Shown here one piece after another: positions 1 to 7,372 of a DNA stretch of 35,633 nt. Position 1 is the first letter of the stretch; every line of letters starts with the position of its first letter. The DNA is taken from positions 1 through 35,633 of the forward strand of contig MHGA01000022.1 of the NCBI GenBank assembly GCA_001804415.1, given 5' to 3'. The position numbers and the translations under genes were made by a program. The stretch is from Candidatus Aquivivens invisus (GTDB taxonomy: Bacteria > Omnitrophota > Gorgyraeia > Aquiviventales > Aquiviventaceae). Below the pieces are notes generated by a model, which did no database searches, was not told where the DNA came from, and saw only the letters and a program-made list of their open reading frames with translations.

Positions 1-65
1 GTCGCCTCGACCAACAAGAGCCCGCTGCCTATTCTAGCAGCCGGGGGTGCGCAGCCTTTCATGGC

Positions 66-142
66 ATCACCTGCTGATGGCCTAACAGGCCCTGCGCTTC
101 GCGCAGAGCTGCCTTTGGCAGATTCCGCAGGTGGGGGGATGA
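66..142. repeat. Degenerate palindromic element, right arm intact
   Basis: The right end, CCGCAGGTGGGGGGA followed by TGA (125-142), is identical to the right end of the complete element at 25580-25684. Inside are three consecutive small hairpins: GGCCT-aac-AGGCC (79-91), CTGCGC-ttc-GCGCAG (92-106) and CTGCC-ttt-GGCAG (109-121). A left arm is only hinted at by ATCACCTGC (66-74), which would need loss of a C-run. I therefore call this a decayed copy; its true left limit is uncertain and may lie nearer the window edge. Bases 1-65 show nothing I can assign. Confidence 0.45.
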
Positions 143-152
143 CGCAGATCAT
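139..152. promoter_or_regulatory. CRP/FNR-like dyad upstream of the oxidoreductase block
   Basis: ATGAC-GCAG-ATCAT is a 5-4-5 dyad with one mismatch from the ATGAC-N4-GTCAT pattern seen at four other places in the window. A possible -10, TACCAT, lies at 174-179. That would start transcription near 186 and centre the dyad near -40.5, the usual class II activator position. It would also leave almost no leader before the ATG at 188. The first half-site overlaps the TGA that ends the palindromic element. Confidence 0.55.
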
Positions 153-187
153 GGTGTCATGGCGGCGGGTCGGTACCATGAGGTACC

Positions 188-1180
188 ATGCCAGCGCGTC
201 TTCCTCTTGAGATCCGCTTCGAGTCCATCGGCGGCCTGGGCGCGAATCTCGCGGCCCAGTTGTTGGCTGAAACCCTGGTGCTGCGCCAGGGCCTGAACGC
301 CTCCCAGTTCTCCTCGTACGGCTCCGAGAAGAAAGGCACCCCGGTCAAGGCGTTCATCCGAGTGGCGAAAGCGAATCGCCCGATCCGCGTCACCAGCCCC
401 ATCACCCAGCCGAACGTCCTGGCCGTCTTTCACGAAGCGCTGCTGAGCCGCGGCGCCACCCTCGCCGGCCTGCGGCCCGACGGCGTCCTGGTGCTGAACG
501 CCCCGGTCGCCTCCACCCCCACGCTGCCCAAGGGACGCGCGCTCCTCGTGGATGCGATGGCCATCGCGGTGGAGGAAAAGACGCGCCTCAATACGGCGAT
601 GCTGGGAGCGGTGGCGAACGCCTGCTCGCTGATCGACGCGAAGGCGCTGGCCGCGACATTGGAGGAGCACTTCGGGAAGCGCTCAGCCAAGCTGGCCGAA
701 GCCAACGTCAAGACGTTCTGGAGGGGCTATCAGGAGGCGGTCGAGCGCATCGTGCGCGAGGGCCCACCCGTGCCCTCGCCGGAGGTCATGAATCCTGCGC
801 CGCGGTGGGGCTACCTGACGGCGCCGATCGGCGGAATGATCCTGGATGTCGGCAACAGCGTCGTCAATGATCTCTCCGCCTCCCGCCAGGGCTTTGCGCC
901 GAAGCTGGATCTGAGCCGCTGCAATCACTGCGGCATCTGCGACCTGGTGTGCCCGGACTACTGCTTGGTGTGGGACGCCAAGGATGTCATGGCGGCGATG
1001 ACGCCGGACGGGATTGAGTGGGAGCGCGAGGCCGTGCGTTTACTTGGCATCGACTACCAATTCTGCAAAGGCTGCCTGCGGTGCGTGGAGTCGTGTCCGT
1101 CCGGCGCGATGACGAAGGAACGAGAAGGCCCGTGGGTGCAGACCGCGCGCGTCCCCCTCTGCCGCGAGGAAACCACATGA
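188..1180 (+). CDS. 2-oxoacid:ferredoxin oxidoreductase, gamma-delta fusion
   Basis: This is a subunit of a thiamine-pyrophosphate 2-oxoacid:ferredoxin oxidoreductase (pyruvate, 2-oxoglutarate or a related acid), cytoplasmic. Residues 1-190 are the gamma domain (glycine-rich GGLGAN at 15-20 and SYGSEKKG at 43-50). Residues 240-310 are a delta-type domain with two [4Fe-4S] motifs, C245/C248/C251/C255 and C293/C296/C299/C303, that relay electrons to ferredoxin. Most families carry gamma and delta as separate chains or in one long chain; here they are fused. The stop overlaps the next start as ATGA, so the alpha-beta chain is its partner. The start at 188 follows GAGG at 180-183 and lies in a duplicated GGTACCATG, so the ATG at 178 is a decoy in another frame. 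Family certain; substrate not determined. Confidence 0.9.
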   Translation: MPARLPLEIRFESIGGLGANLAAQLLAETLVLRQGLNASQFSSYGSEKKGTPVKAFIRVAKANRPIRVTSPITQPNVLAVFHEALLSRGATLAGLRPDGVLVLNAPVASTPTLPKGRALLVDAMAIAVEEKTRLNTAMLGAVANACSLIDAKALAATLEEHFGKRSAKLAEANVKTFWRGYQEAVERIVREGPPVPSPEVMNPAPRWGYLTAPIGGMILDVGNSVVNDLSASRQGFAPKLDLSRCNHCGICDLVCPDYCLVWDAKDVMAAMTPDGIEWEREAVRLLGIDYQFCKGCLRCVESCPSGAMTKEREGPWVQTARVPLCREETT

Positions 1181-3492
1181 GCCCTCGCCCGAACACGGCG
1201 ACAAAGACGGCTCGGCATCGACCCCGAGCCGCGCAACGCGTCGCGTTCATGAGCGGCAACGAGCTGGCCGCCCTGGCCGCCGCACAGATCAACTACCACC
1301 TGATGGGCTATTACCCCATCACGCCGTCGACCGAAGTCGCCGAGGGCTTAAGCCGCATGAAAGCCGCCGGCCGGCATACCATCGCCATGGTGCCGGCTGA
1401 CGGCGAGCACAGCGCCGCCGGCATCTGCTACGGCGCCTCGACGGGAGGCGGGCGCGTCCTCAACGTGACCAGCTCCCAAGGCCTGTTGTATGCGCTGGAG
1501 CAGTTGCCGGTGCAATCCGGCACCCGCTTTCCCATGGTGTTGAATCTCGCCACCCGGGCGATCAACGGCCCGCTCAACATCCGCTGCGACCACTCGGACC
1601 TCTACTTCGCGCTCAACGCCGGATGGATCATCCTCCTGGCGAAAGACCCGCAAGCCGTCTACGACCTGAACCTCCTGGCCGTCCGGATCGGCGAGCATCC
1701 GTCGCTGCGGCTGCCGGTGATCGTGGCCTACGACGGATTCTTCACCAGCCATCAGAAACGGCGGGTCCACGTCTTCGACGATGAGACCGTGCGACGATTC
1801 GTGGGACAGCCCCAGGCGCCGTTCACCGCCCTGGACCCCGATCGGCCGGTCACGATCGGGCCCTACATGAACGATCCGGATCTCATCAATAACAAGTACC
1901 AACTCCATCTGGCCTTCGAGGCCGCGCGCACCGTCATCCCCGAGCTCCTCAAGTCATTCGCCGCCCTCTCAGGCCGTCGGTATCCGGTGGTCGAGTCGCA
2001 TCGCATGGCGGATGCCGAGGTGGCGCTGGCGCTGCTCAACTCCTCCGCCGAGACCGCGAAGGAAGCGGCGGATGCCCTGCGCCGGCAGGGCCGGCGGGTC
2101 GGCGTGGTCAACCCCACCGTGCTGCGGCCGTTTCCGGCTGAGGACATTCGAGCCGCGCTGCGGAACGTCAAGGCGGTGGTGATCGCGGACCGCGCGGATT
2201 CGTACGGGGCGGGCGGCGGAAATCTCAGCCTGGAGATACGCTGCGCGCTGCAAGAGGATGTCGCCAACCGGGCGCGGTGCCTATCCCGCGTCTACGGGCT
2301 CGGCGGGAAAGATTTTACCGTCGAGGATGCCCTCACCTTGTTCCAGCAGGCGCTTGACGCGCTCAAGCCTCGCGCGCGCGTGCCGCGGTTTGACTATCTC
2401 GGGGCTACGCCGGGGCTGTCGCGTGCCGCGACGAACGGCCATGACCGGTCGGCGTCGGTGCCGCTCCTCACGGTTGAAGAGGTCACCCGGCACCACGCCC
2501 GCGTGGTCAGAGACCGAGCGACCGGCCGGCTGCACGTGACGTTGGATCCGTTGTGGAAGATGGCCCCCACCCCGCATCGCGTCGCGCCGGGACACGGGGC
2601 CTGCCCAGGCTGCGGGGCGTTCACCACGATCAAACAATTCTTCCGCGTCCTTGACGGCCCCGTCGTCGTCCTGTACCAGACGGGCTGCGCCATGGTCGTG
2701 ACGACCGGCTATCCCACCACCGCCCACCGCGTGACGTACCTGCACAACCTCTTTCAAAACGGCGCCTCGACCCTCTCCGGATTGGTGGAGATGTATCACG
2801 AGCGGGTGCGCCGGCGGGAGCTCCCCGCGACCCATCAGCCGACGTTCGTGATGGTCTCCGGAGACGGCGGGATGGATATCGGGATGGGCTCGGCGCTGGG
2901 CACCGCCCTGCGCAATCACCGGATGATCGTCATCGAGTACGACAACGAAGGCTACATGAACACCGGCAGCCAGCTCTCCTACTCCACGCCGTTCGGCCAC
3001 CAGACCAGCACCAGTCCCGTCGGGGTGCACAGCCATGGCAAGGCGTTCCACCACAAGGACACCCCGCAGCTGTTCGCCGCCGCGAACATCCCGTACGTCT
3101 TCACGGCCGTCGAGGGATTTCCTGAGGATCTGATGAAAAAAGCGGCCAAGGCCCAGTGGTACGCGCGGCACCGCGGGTTCGTCTACGGCAAGATCCTCTC
3201 GTCCTGCCCCTTGAACTGGGCCGCACCCGACGATTCGGCTGCGCAAGTCCTCCAGGCCGCCGTCGACTGTTGCTTCTTCCCGCTCTACGAGGTCGAGCGC
3301 GGGAAAACCATCATCACGTATGATCCGGAAGTGTTGGACCGCAAGCGGCCGGTGCGCGAGTGGTTGAGTCTCATGGGCAAGACCAAACACCTCTTGGCCC
3401 AGGAGCAGGCCTCCGTCGCGCAGGAGCTTGAGGCGGAAGTGGAGCGACGGTGGAAGCGACTCAAAGCAAAGCACGAGCATCCAGAGTTGTGA
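1177..3492 (+). CDS. 2-oxoacid:ferredoxin oxidoreductase, alpha-beta fusion
   Basis: Catalytic chain of 771 residues. The alpha part begins with YPITPST at about 46-52 and runs to about residue 430. The beta part follows: CPGCG near 473, GDGGMDIG near 562 and NEGYMNTGSQ near 589, which form the thiamine-pyrophosphate/magnesium site. The beta cysteines (CPGC, GCAMV and SCPLNW) are those that hold the proximal [4Fe-4S] cluster in pyruvate:ferredoxin oxidoreductases. With the upstream gene it would make a two-chain gamma-delta/alpha-beta enzyme. In an autotroph such an enzyme can run in the carboxylating direction of the reductive TCA cycle, but that is inference. The first 20 residues are basic and unlike the family, so the ATG at 1250 (MSGNEL) is an alternative start. 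The ATGA overlap favours 1177. A composite repeat follows directly. Confidence 0.9.
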   Translation: MSPRPNTATKTARHRPRAAQRVAFMSGNELAALAAAQINYHLMGYYPITPSTEVAEGLSRMKAAGRHTIAMVPADGEHSAAGICYGASTGGGRVLNVTSSQGLLYALEQLPVQSGTRFPMVLNLATRAINGPLNIRCDHSDLYFALNAGWIILLAKDPQAVYDLNLLAVRIGEHPSLRLPVIVAYDGFFTSHQKRRVHVFDDETVRRFVGQPQAPFTALDPDRPVTIGPYMNDPDLINNKYQLHLAFEAARTVIPELLKSFAALSGRRYPVVESHRMADAEVALALLNSSAETAKEAADALRRQGRRVGVVNPTVLRPFPAEDIRAALRNVKAVVIADRADSYGAGGGNLSLEIRCALQEDVANRARCLSRVYGLGGKDFTVEDALTLFQQALDALKPRARVPRFDYLGATPGLSRAATNGHDRSASVPLLTVEEVTRHHARVVRDRATGRLHVTLDPLWKMAPTPHRVAPGHGACPGCGAFTTIKQFFRVLDGPVVVLYQTGCAMVVTTGYPTTAHRVTYLHNLFQNGASTLSGLVEMYHERVRRRELPATHQPTFVMVSGDGGMDIGMGSALGTALRNHRMIVIEYDNEGYMNTGSQLSYSTPFGHQTSTSPVGVHSHGKAFHHKDTPQLFAAANIPYVFTAVEGFPEDLMKKAAKAQWYARHRGFVYGKILSSCPLNWAAPDDSAAQVLQAAVDCCFFPLYEVERGKTIITYDPEVLDRKRPVREWLSLMGKTKHLLAQEQASVAQELEAEVERRWKRLKAKHEHPEL

Positions 3493-3704
3493 AGCACTAA
3501 GCGACAAGCGACAAGGTGCTCTGTCGAAAAGCCACCAGGCAGCGGGTGACGCGCAGCGCGGGGCCCCCATGCCGGCGCGCACCCCCACCGTTTTGCTTCG
3601 CTTTTGCGCAGCAAAACGAAGCAGCGGGGGGAGCACCGCCGTGGGGTGCGCGAGCGGCAGGCCCTGCTGCCCCTGGGCTTTTCGACAGCGCTGGGACAAG
3701 GGAC
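3493..3704. repeat. Composite palindromic repeat, copy A, with heptad flanks
   Basis: The core at 3521-3688 starts CTGTCGAAAAGCC and ends GGCTTTTCGACAG. Reverse-complemented, it matches copy B (22989-23119) over about 35 bp at each end, and both have a central GTTTTGC/GCAAAAC stem. Copy A is 168 bp and copy B 131 bp. Both cores sit in heptanucleotide repeats: here ACTAAGC GACAAGC GACAAGG on the left and GGACAAGGGAC on the right, which read TTGTCNC and TTAGTGC on the other strand. Flanks and core are conserved together. The element fills the gap between the oxidoreductase and the NfnA-like gene and carries no gene. Confidence 0.8.
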
Positions 3705-4550
3705 ATGTGGGACGGTAGCGGAGGATTCCGCATCCTGAAGAAAGAGCGGTTGACGCCGGTGACGAACCGGTTTGTCATCGCCGCCCCGTGGGTGGCGCGT
3801 GCGGCCAAGCCGGGCCAATTCGTCATCGTCCGGGTCCACGAGCACGGCGAGCGGATCCCGGTGACGATTGCGGATTTTGATGCGGCCGCCGGCACGATCA
3901 CCGTCGTCATCCAGGAGGTCGGCCGCACCTCCAAGCTCTTCGGCGGCCTCCAGCAAGGTCAGGAGGTGCGGGACCTCGTCGGCCCGCTCGGGGAGCCGTT
4001 CCACGCGGCAAGGCCCGGAGCGATGGTCATCGGCATCGGCGGAGGATTCGGCGCCGCGGCGCTCTATCCCGTCATGCGACTGCTCCATCAGGCCGGGGCG
4101 TCCACCGAAGCGATCCTCGGCGCACGCAGCCGCGACCTCCTCCTGCTCGAGCAGGAACTCAGCCAGGTGTGCCGCCAGGTGATGCCGTGCACCGATGACG
4201 GTTCCTACGGCTTCAAAGGGTTGGTCACCGACCGGCTGAAAGCGCGTCTCGACGAATTGGGTGATCCGCAGGCCGTTGAGGTCGTCGCCATCGGCCCGAT
4301 GTCGATGATGCGGGCGGTGGCCGCACTCACCGCCCAGTATCAGGTGCCCACGCAGGTGTCGCTGGATCCCATCATGGTCGACGGCACCGGGATGTGCGGC
4401 GGCTGCCGCGTCAGCGTCGGCGGGCAGGTGAAATTCGCCTGCGTGGACGGGCCGATGTTCGACGCGCACCAGGTCGATTTCGCGGAGCTGGTTCGACGCA
4501 ACAAGATGTATCGACAAGAAGAGACGCAACTCAATGCCGCTCAAGCCTGA
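3705..4550 (+). CDS. NfnA/SudB-like ferredoxin-NAD(P)+ reductase subunit
   Basis: 281 residues, of the family of NfnA (NADH-dependent ferredoxin:NADP+ oxidoreductase small subunit), SudB and dihydroorotate dehydrogenase electron-transfer subunits. It has an N-terminal FAD-binding barrel (PGQFVIVRV, then RIPVTIADFD), a nucleotide-binding fold (GIGGGFGAAALYP, matching GGGxG) and a C-terminal [2Fe-2S] site MCGGCRVSVGG...FACVDGP with cysteines near 231, 234 and 246. It overlaps the next gene, its NfnB-like partner, by 17 bases. The start is uncertain: ATG 3705 is the first in frame after the repeat element. A strong GGAGGA lies inside the first codons (3719-3724) with no standard start at the right distance, so the insertion may have altered the N-terminus. 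Confidence 0.82.
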   Translation: MWDGSGGFRILKKERLTPVTNRFVIAAPWVARAAKPGQFVIVRVHEHGERIPVTIADFDAAAGTITVVIQEVGRTSKLFGGLQQGQEVRDLVGPLGEPFHAARPGAMVIGIGGGFGAAALYPVMRLLHQAGASTEAILGARSRDLLLLEQELSQVCRQVMPCTDDGSYGFKGLVTDRLKARLDELGDPQAVEVVAIGPMSMMRAVAALTAQYQVPTQVSLDPIMVDGTGMCGGCRVSVGGQVKFACVDGPMFDAHQVDFAELVRRNKMYRQEETQLNAAQA

Positions 4551-5970
4551 TCACAAAACGGTCATGCCGCATCAGGCGGCTGATGAGCGGGCGCACACCT
4601 TCGACGAAGTCAACACCGGCTACACCGAGGCGCGCGCGCAGTTCGAAGCCTCCCGATGCCTGCAGTGCCAGGAAGCGGTCTGCGAGGGTGGCTGTCCGGT
4701 GCGGGTGCCGATCAAAGCGTTCCTCCGTTGCGTGGCCGAGGGCCGATTCCAGGAGGCCTTCGACGTGGTGAAGAAGGCCAATCCCTTGCCCGCCATCTGC
4801 GGCCGTGTGTGTCCGCAGGAGACGCAGTGCGAGAAGCTCTGCCACATGGCCGCGCGGTTTGAGCCGGTGGGCATCGGACATCTCGAGCGCTTCGTGTCGG
4901 ATTGGGAACGCGCCCATCGCCTCCCGCGTCCCACCGCCCCCCTCCGACCGGTCAGGCCGCGCGTCGCCATCGTGGGCTCCGGCCCATCGGGCCTGACCGC
5001 CGCAGGGGAATTGGCCAGGCTCGGCTATCGCGTGACGATCTTCGAGGCGCTGCATGAGCCGGGCGGGGTGCTGCGCTACGGCATCCCGGAGTTCCGGCTG
5101 CCGAAAGCGATCTTGGATGATGAGATTGCGCAACTGCAGGCATCGGGGGTGGAGATCGTCTGCAACGTGGTGATCGGCAAAACCGTTCCCCTCGACCAGC
5201 TCCTGAACACCATGGGGTATCACGCGGTGTTCATCGGCACCGGCGCGGGACTGCCGAGATTCCTCGGCATCCCCGGCGAGAACCTCAACGGCGTCTATTC
5301 GGCTAACGAGTTCCTCACCCGCATCAATCTCATGAAAGCCTACCAGTTTCCCGAGTCCCACACCCCGCTCAAGGTCGGCTCGCGGGTCGCCGTCGTGGGG
5401 GCCGGCAACACGGCGATGGATGCGGCCCGCAGCGCGCTGCGGATGGGCGCGCACGAGGTCCGCATCGTGTACCGCCGCTCCGAGGCCGAGATGAGCGCGC
5501 GGGTGGAAGAGTACGCGCACGCGAAGGAAGAAGGCATCATCTTCCAGTGGCTCACGAATCCGATCCGTGTGGTGGGCAACGACGACGGGTGGGTCGCGGG
5601 TCTTGAGTGCCAGCCTCAGCGGCTTGGGGAACCGGATGAGTCGGGCCGGGCGCGTCCGATCCCGACGGACGATCCGCCGGTCCTCATCCCGATCGATACG
5701 ATGGTCATCGCCATCGGCACGCGGCCCAACCGCCTGCTGACGAAAGGCGGCGACCTTCAGACGACGTCGTGGGGCGGACTGATTGTCAACGAGGACACCG
5801 GCGAGACGTCACAGCCGGGTGTCTTCGCCGGCGGAGACGCTGTCACGGGGGCGGCCACGGTGATCCTGGCGGCCGGCGCAGGACTGCGGGCCGCATCCGC
5901 GATCCACGCCAGACTCTCAGCCGCCCCCGGGGAGTCTAACGGAGGGGAATCGTCCCATGCGCGAGGTTAA
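4534..5970 (+). CDS. NfnB/GltD-like FAD/NAD(P)H oxidoreductase, paralogue 1
   Basis: 478 residues. The N-terminal GltD-type domain has two [4Fe-4S] motifs (C42/C45/C50/C54 and C89/C93/C99/C103). Then come an FAD dinucleotide fold (VGSGPSGLTAAG), the signature GGVLRYGIPEFRLP, a NAD(P) fold (VVGAGNTAMDAARSA) and the C-terminal FAD motif GVFAGGDAVTGAATVILAAG. Such proteins pair with NfnA-like chains in electron-bifurcating transhydrogenases and sulfide dehydrogenases, or with GltB in glutamate synthase. No GltB is present, and the adjacent NfnA-like gene makes an Nfn/Sud role more likely. It overlaps both neighbours. Confidence 0.85.
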   Translation: MPLKPDHKTVMPHQAADERAHTFDEVNTGYTEARAQFEASRCLQCQEAVCEGGCPVRVPIKAFLRCVAEGRFQEAFDVVKKANPLPAICGRVCPQETQCEKLCHMAARFEPVGIGHLERFVSDWERAHRLPRPTAPLRPVRPRVAIVGSGPSGLTAAGELARLGYRVTIFEALHEPGGVLRYGIPEFRLPKAILDDEIAQLQASGVEIVCNVVIGKTVPLDQLLNTMGYHAVFIGTGAGLPRFLGIPGENLNGVYSANEFLTRINLMKAYQFPESHTPLKVGSRVAVVGAGNTAMDAARSALRMGAHEVRIVYRRSEAEMSARVEEYAHAKEEGIIFQWLTNPIRVVGNDDGWVAGLECQPQRLGEPDESGRARPIPTDDPPVLIPIDTMVIAIGTRPNRLLTKGGDLQTTSWGGLIVNEDTGETSQPGVFAGGDAVTGAATVILAAGAGLRAASAIHARLSAAPGESNGGESSHARG

Positions 5971-7372
5971 ACCGAGAACTCAGCCGAGGGTTCAGCCGTC
6001 GGACGTGCGCTCTCGAAATTTCGACGAAGTGATCACGGGCTACACATCGCTGAACGCGCTCGCCGAGGCCCAGCGTTGCATCCTGTGCAAGAACGCGCGC
6101 TGCCAGGCCGCCTGCCCGCTCGGCAACCGCATCCCCGAGTGGATCGCTGCGCTGCAACAGGGCCATATAGAGGAAGCGTACCGCGTGATCCGCAGCATCA
6201 GCCCCATGCCGGAGTTGTGCAGCCGGCTCTGTCCGCAGGAGCGGTTGTGCGAAGGCGCGTGCGCCCTGGGGATCAAGCACGAGCCGGTGGCGATCGGGCT
6301 GCTCGAGCGGTTCGTGTGCGATGAGTGGAGACAGATGGCCCATCGCGACGGGCAGGACAGCCCCATCGCGAGGACGTCGCTCTCAAAACGCGTGGCCGCG
6401 GTCGGCTCAGGGCCGGCCAGCCTGGCGCTGGCCCAATCCCTGGCCCGCGATGGGCACGCGGTGACGATCTTCGAACGCTGGCCCCACCTGGGCGGGGTGT
6501 TGCGGTGGCTCCCCCGGTTCAAACTGCCGGCGCGCGTGTTGGAAGACCACCTCGAGATGCTCGGGCGGTTGGGGGTGAAATGTTACCCCAACACCGAGGT
6601 GTGCTGGATCGAGTCGCTGGTGACCGATGAAGGGTTTGACGCGGCGTTTATCGGCATCGGGGCCGGCCGCCCTTCGGTGCCCGAGCTGCCCGGCGCAACA
6701 CTCGACGGGGTGCTCTCATCGACCGAATTTCTCGTCCGCGTGTTCTATGACGCTCAGCAACTGCCCAACGACTGGGAGCCGATCACCGACCTGATCGGCC
6801 GGCGCGTGGCGGTGCTCGGCGGAGGCGACAGCGCCATGGACTGCGTGCGCACGGCCATCCGCCTTGGGGCCGCCGAGGTGACCTGCGTGTACCGGCGGGA
6901 CGAAGCCAACATGCCCGGCAGCAAGAAAGAGGTGCAGGCGGCGAAAGAGGAAGGGGTGCGGTTTCAGCTGCTCGCCTCGCCGGTCGCGTTTCGCTCGACG
7001 GACGCTCGCCATGTCTCGCAGGTCGAGTGCCTGCGCATGGAGCTCGGGGATCCTGACCCGTCAGGGCGCCGCGCTCCGCGGCCGATTGCCGGCTCCGAGT
7101 TTCCAGTGGAAGCCGATCTGGTCGTGCTGGCGTTCGGCTACGAGGTGGAGGCGGCGTTTGACAACGAGCATACCTATCTCATGGCCCCGCCGAGGGGCAC
7201 CGTGAAAGCCAATCCGGAAACCGGCGCGACCCCGTTGCGCGGGGTGTTTGCCGGCGGGGATTGCGTGACCGGGGCGAACCTCGTGTGCATGGCGGCCCGC
7301 GCCGGCCTCGTCGCCGCGCAGGGGATGCGACGCTATTTCGCCGGCGAACCCTGGGAGCGTCTGACGACATGA
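5957..7372 (+). CDS. GltD/NfnB-like oxidoreductase, paralogue 2 (altered motif)
   Basis: 471 residues with the same plan as its neighbours: C41/C44/C49/C53 and C88/C92/C98/C102 for two [4Fe-4S] clusters, the FAD fold VGSGPASLALAQSLA, the NAD(P) fold VLGGGDSAMDCVRTA and the C-terminal GVFAGGDCVTGANLVCMAARAG. The usual GG-x-LRYGIP-x-F signature is replaced by GGVLRWLPRFKLP, one residue shorter and without the Tyr-Gly pair, which may change flavin chemistry. GGAGGGG (5941-5947) is a good ribosome-binding site for ATG 5957, inside the end of the preceding gene. Its stop overlaps the next start as ATGA. Function beyond the family is unknown. Confidence 0.82.
   Translation: MREVKPRTQPRVQPSDVRSRNFDEVITGYTSLNALAEAQRCILCKNARCQAACPLGNRIPEWIAALQQGHIEEAYRVIRSISPMPELCSRLCPQERLCEGACALGIKHEPVAIGLLERFVCDEWRQMAHRDGQDSPIARTSLSKRVAAVGSGPASLALAQSLARDGHAVTIFERWPHLGGVLRWLPRFKLPARVLEDHLEMLGRLGVKCYPNTEVCWIESLVTDEGFDAAFIGIGAGRPSVPELPGATLDGVLSSTEFLVRVFYDAQQLPNDWEPITDLIGRRVAVLGGGDSAMDCVRTAIRLGAAEVTCVYRRDEANMPGSKKEVQAAKEEGVRFQLLASPVAFRSTDARHVSQVECLRMELGDPDPSGRRAPRPIAGSEFPVEADLVVLAFGYEVEAAFDNEHTYLMAPPRGTVKANPETGATPLRGVFAGGDCVTGANLVCMAARAGLVAAQGMRRYFAGEPWERLTT

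Noticed and set aside
3521-3688. Rho-independent terminator
   Set aside because: The structure is far too long, has no T-run, and an inverted homologue exists elsewhere; it is better explained as a repeat element.
2281-3699. Open frame of 472 codons on the - strand over the alpha-beta oxidoreductase
   Set aside because: Crosses the palindromic repeat and shows no domain; shadow of the real gene.
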